From Acidobacteriaceae bacterium (GTDB lineage: Bacteria > Acidobacteriota > Terriglobia > Terriglobales > Acidobacteriaceae), in contig JAUTWY010000124.1 in NCBI GenBank assembly GCA_030838305.1, positions 1 to 7,930 on the forward strand: 7,930 nt of DNA. The letters run 5' to 3'. Shown here piece by piece: positions 6,389 through 7,930 of the stretch. The position numbers were made by a program, and so were the translations under genes. The notes below the pieces were generated by a model. That model ran no database searches and had not been told where the DNA came from. It saw only the letters and a program-made list of their open reading frames with translations. Positions within the stretch are counted from its first letter, which is position 1. Each line of letters opens with the position of its first letter.

Positions 6389-6643
6389 GAGCAACATCGA
6401 GCGTTGCGGTTTCGCATATTGATAGGCAACGCGCGTACCAAAAGAACACCCACGCAAGTTGTTGAGATCATTCGCGCGAGAGGCACGGGTGCTGTAGGGG
6501 CGACATCCGCTGCCCGCATCCGGGCATTCCGTAAGTTCCTGGCGAAACTGCTGACAGACTGCGGCGGAGGAAATTGCAGGACGGAGGAAACGCCGTGGAA
6601 ACTCGCACCCGGATTTCTAGCAATGATGTATTTACCGGCGATT

Positions 6644-7006
6644 TCAAAGTTTCTCGCTTTTGGAATAAGGTGAGTGTGGTGTACGTCGGCCGTTTCTCCG
6701 CGAAGGGCGTGACGTGTCGGTATCCGATGTCCCATCTCGAGCAAGGCGTAGATCCAGGCGCTCGCATACGTCGAGTGTGTAGGATGTTGAAGCAGCGAAC
6801 TCCGCTCCGGACCGGCCAAAAAACGATAGGACCTCTTCTCCAACGGAATCGATGAAGATGACATCAGTTAGGTCTACGACCAGTCTCATTCCTTCGCGGC
6901 AGCGCGTTATGAGCGTGCGAGTGCTCTCTGCGTCATCGCCGGTGAATCGGCCCTCAAGCTTGAGGCTCAAACTGTTCGCGGAATTGTGCATCTCGACGCG
7001 TAGCAT
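6644..7006 (-). CDS. STAS-domain protein (anti-anti-sigma-like)
   Basis: The 120-residue product has a STAS fold signature at about residues 1-92. A beta strand (SLSLKLEGRF, about 12-21) is followed by a helix (DDAESTRTLITRC), then the hallmark strand RLVVDLTDVIFIDSVGEEVL (about 41-60). Ser54 directly after Asp53 lines up with the serine phosphorylated in SpoIIAA-type anti-anti-sigma factors. After about residue 92 the protein becomes a basic, Ser/Arg/Thr-rich tail with no STAS character. The ATG at 7006 follows GGGAGG (7011-7016) with a four-base spacer. It is on the same strand as the sigma cluster but 265 bp upstream of the 39-codon ORF, so it probably forms a separate unit. No partner kinase is in the window. 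STAS domains also serve as general ligand or partner-binding modules, so an anti-anti-sigma role is inference. The tail could reflect a late frameshift. Confidence 0.8.
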   Translation of the reverse strand: MLRVEMHNSANSLSLKLEGRFTGDDAESTRTLITRCREGMRLVVDLTDVIFIDSVGEEVLSFFGRSGAEFAASTSYTLDVCERLDLRLARDGTSDTDTSRPSRRNGRRTPHSPYSKSEKL

Positions 7007-7342
7007 TGCGCCTCCCTGGAGCGTCTAGGCGAGCCGCGAGCGTCGGCTGGACAGCTTCCTGAGATGAACCTTGCAGGTCTTATACCAGGCACTGGTTAAG
7101 GAAAGTTATTGAAATTACAATAGAATATTGAAGAGTCCCGCGGTCACCTGTGCCGGACCAACGGGCAGTGCCGTCATGCGGGCGCTGAGAGCTCAATGGC
7201 CGGTTTGAGGCCGCAGTTCAGAAGCAATTGCAGCCGCGTTTGACTGCTTGCGCTCGCCGCATCCAGGAGTCGATTTCCAGGATGGGAGAACGGGAGCGTT
7301 TTCCTGACGACAGCTGATATTTGTTGCTCGCTCGACATTCAC
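7007..7342. other. Gene-free stretch between the Clp ATPase and the STAS gene
   Basis: I see no convincing gene in these 336 bases on either strand; the one frame present (7218-7418, minus) overlaps the Clp gene and has no family features. The stretch must hold the 3' end signals of the Clp gene and the promoter of the STAS gene. A markedly AT-rich patch lies at about 7099-7132 (TTATTGAAATTACAATAG and onward) in otherwise GC-rich sequence. On the minus strand a TATAAG lies at 7079-7084, upstream of the STAS gene, but no good -35 partner is spaced correctly. I found no strong terminator hairpin. Confidence 0.5.
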
Positions 7343-7930
7343 TTAAACTCGAACTTCTGCAGTCGCAAGATGCATCAAATATGCCGCCGCATGAGGCGTC
7401 TGTGCATAGGAAGAGCACTGTTCCGCCTCCCTTGTAAAGGCCAACCGCTCTTCGCCAGAATGCCGATCGATCAGAAGGACATCCCCCGAGCGCACTTGCG
7501 CGGTCGCGAGTAGCCTCGCAATCGGGTAAACCACGTAGCGCTCGATGGCGCGCTTCAGGTGGCGTGCTCCATATCTTTGGTCGGTGCCCTCTTGCAGCAG
7601 GAATTGCTTTCCTTCGTTCGTTATCCGAAACTGGAAGGGACTCGTCGCACAGTCCAACAACCGCTTCTGCACTTGCCGTAGTTCAATGTCCAGCACTTCA
7701 TCAAGTTCTTCGCGCTTCAACGGATGGAACACCACCACTTTGTCCAAGCGGTTCATAAACTCGGGCGAAAACTTCCGCCGTGCCGCTTCTACCGCCGTCC
7801 TCCCCACCTTCTCATTTAATCCCTTGGCTGGCATGTCCTTGGGCTGGACGAAACCCATCCCGCCTTGCATCAATTCTGTGATTTCTCCCCCTCCCAGGTT
7901 CGAAGTCAGGAAGATCACCGTCTGCGACAG
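7343..7930 (-). CDS. C-terminal part of a ClpA/ClpB/ClpC-class AAA+ ATPase (5' end outside the window)
   Basis: The frame is open to the window edge and holds the last 195 residues, which are the end of the second AAA+ module and its C-terminal small domain. Visible motifs are sensor 1 (VIFLTSNLG), the arginine-finger box (FSPEFMNRLDKVVVFHPL) and sensor 2 (QRYGARHLKRAIERYVVYP), followed by the typical RSGDVLLID strand. Family members are hexameric unfoldases or disaggregases in the cytoplasm. The Walker A and B boxes and any ClpP-binding loop lie outside the window, so ClpA, ClpB and ClpC cannot be separated here. After about residue 155 the protein continues for some 40 residues (HSGEERLAFTREAEQCSS and on) with no known motif, and ends at TTA 7343-7345. 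The first in-frame start-like codon in the window (7918) is internal and is not the real start. Confidence 0.93.
   Translation of the reverse strand: MSQTVIFLTSNLGGGEITELMQGGMGFVQPKDMPAKGLNEKVGRTAVEAARRKFSPEFMNRLDKVVVFHPLKREELDEVLDIELRQVQKRLLDCATSPFQFRITNEGKQFLLQEGTDQRYGARHLKRAIERYVVYPIARLLATAQVRSGDVLLIDRHSGEERLAFTREAEQCSSYAQTPHAAAYLMHLATAEVRV

Noticed and set aside
6259..6864. 201-codon minus frame covering the 39-codon ORF and part of the STAS gene
   Set aside because: Its upstream 160 codons overlap the STAS gene in another frame, show no family features and have no ribosome-binding site; only the last 39 codons are supported.
7218..7418. 66-codon minus frame at the 3' end of the Clp gene
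   Set aside because: It overlaps the Clp coding region in another frame, is Ser/Cys/Arg-rich and has no start signal.

Overview
The window looks like a chromosomal segment of a soil-type, Gram-negative bacterium, most likely an acidobacterium (Acidobacteriota). This is inferred, not proven. It rests on moderate-to-high GC, a periplasmic HtrA protease, a DUF4136-type envelope protein, a lone STAS protein of a kind I associate with that phylum, and loose gene spacing. No RNA gene, IS element, phage gene or CRISPR array is visible.

Left part (1-1956, plus strand). The window opens in the 3' part of a probable outer-membrane beta-barrel gene whose upstream part is interrupted in all three frames. 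An intact type II NADH dehydrogenase gene (ndh, 580-1956) follows, with a good ribosome-binding site and a small hairpin after its stop.

Middle (2007-3044). About 690 bp is a decayed direct duplicate of sequence lying about 2.3 kb to the right. It holds the 5' third of an htrA/degP gene with two single-base deletions, and the 3' third of a DUF4136 gene, in the same order and orientation as the intact pair. Next to it is a small unrecognised plus-strand ORF with a good ribosome-binding site (2769-3044).

Right-centre (3221-6378, minus strand). This is a same-strand cluster. Read in transcription order it encodes a 39-residue basic/aromatic peptide with a perfect AGGAGG site, an ECF-type sigma factor with an unusual cysteine-containing tail, a secreted DUF4136 protein, and a full-length DegP/HtrA serine protease with two PDZ domains. 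The close spacing (18 nt, then 23 nt, then 116 nt) suggests an envelope-stress module: a sigma factor next to an exported protein and a periplasmic quality-control protease. No recognisable anti-sigma factor is present.

Far right (6644-7930, minus strand). A STAS-domain protein (possible anti-anti-sigma type) stands alone, followed by an apparently gene-free 336 bp stretch. The window ends inside the C-terminal part of a ClpA/ClpB/ClpC-class AAA+ ATPase. Sigma factor, STAS protein, HtrA and Clp ATPase together give the region a stress-response and protein-quality-control flavour. Their co-regulation is inference.

The most unusual items are the decayed segmental duplication, the tiny conserved-looking ORF in front of the sigma factor, and the sigma factor's tail.
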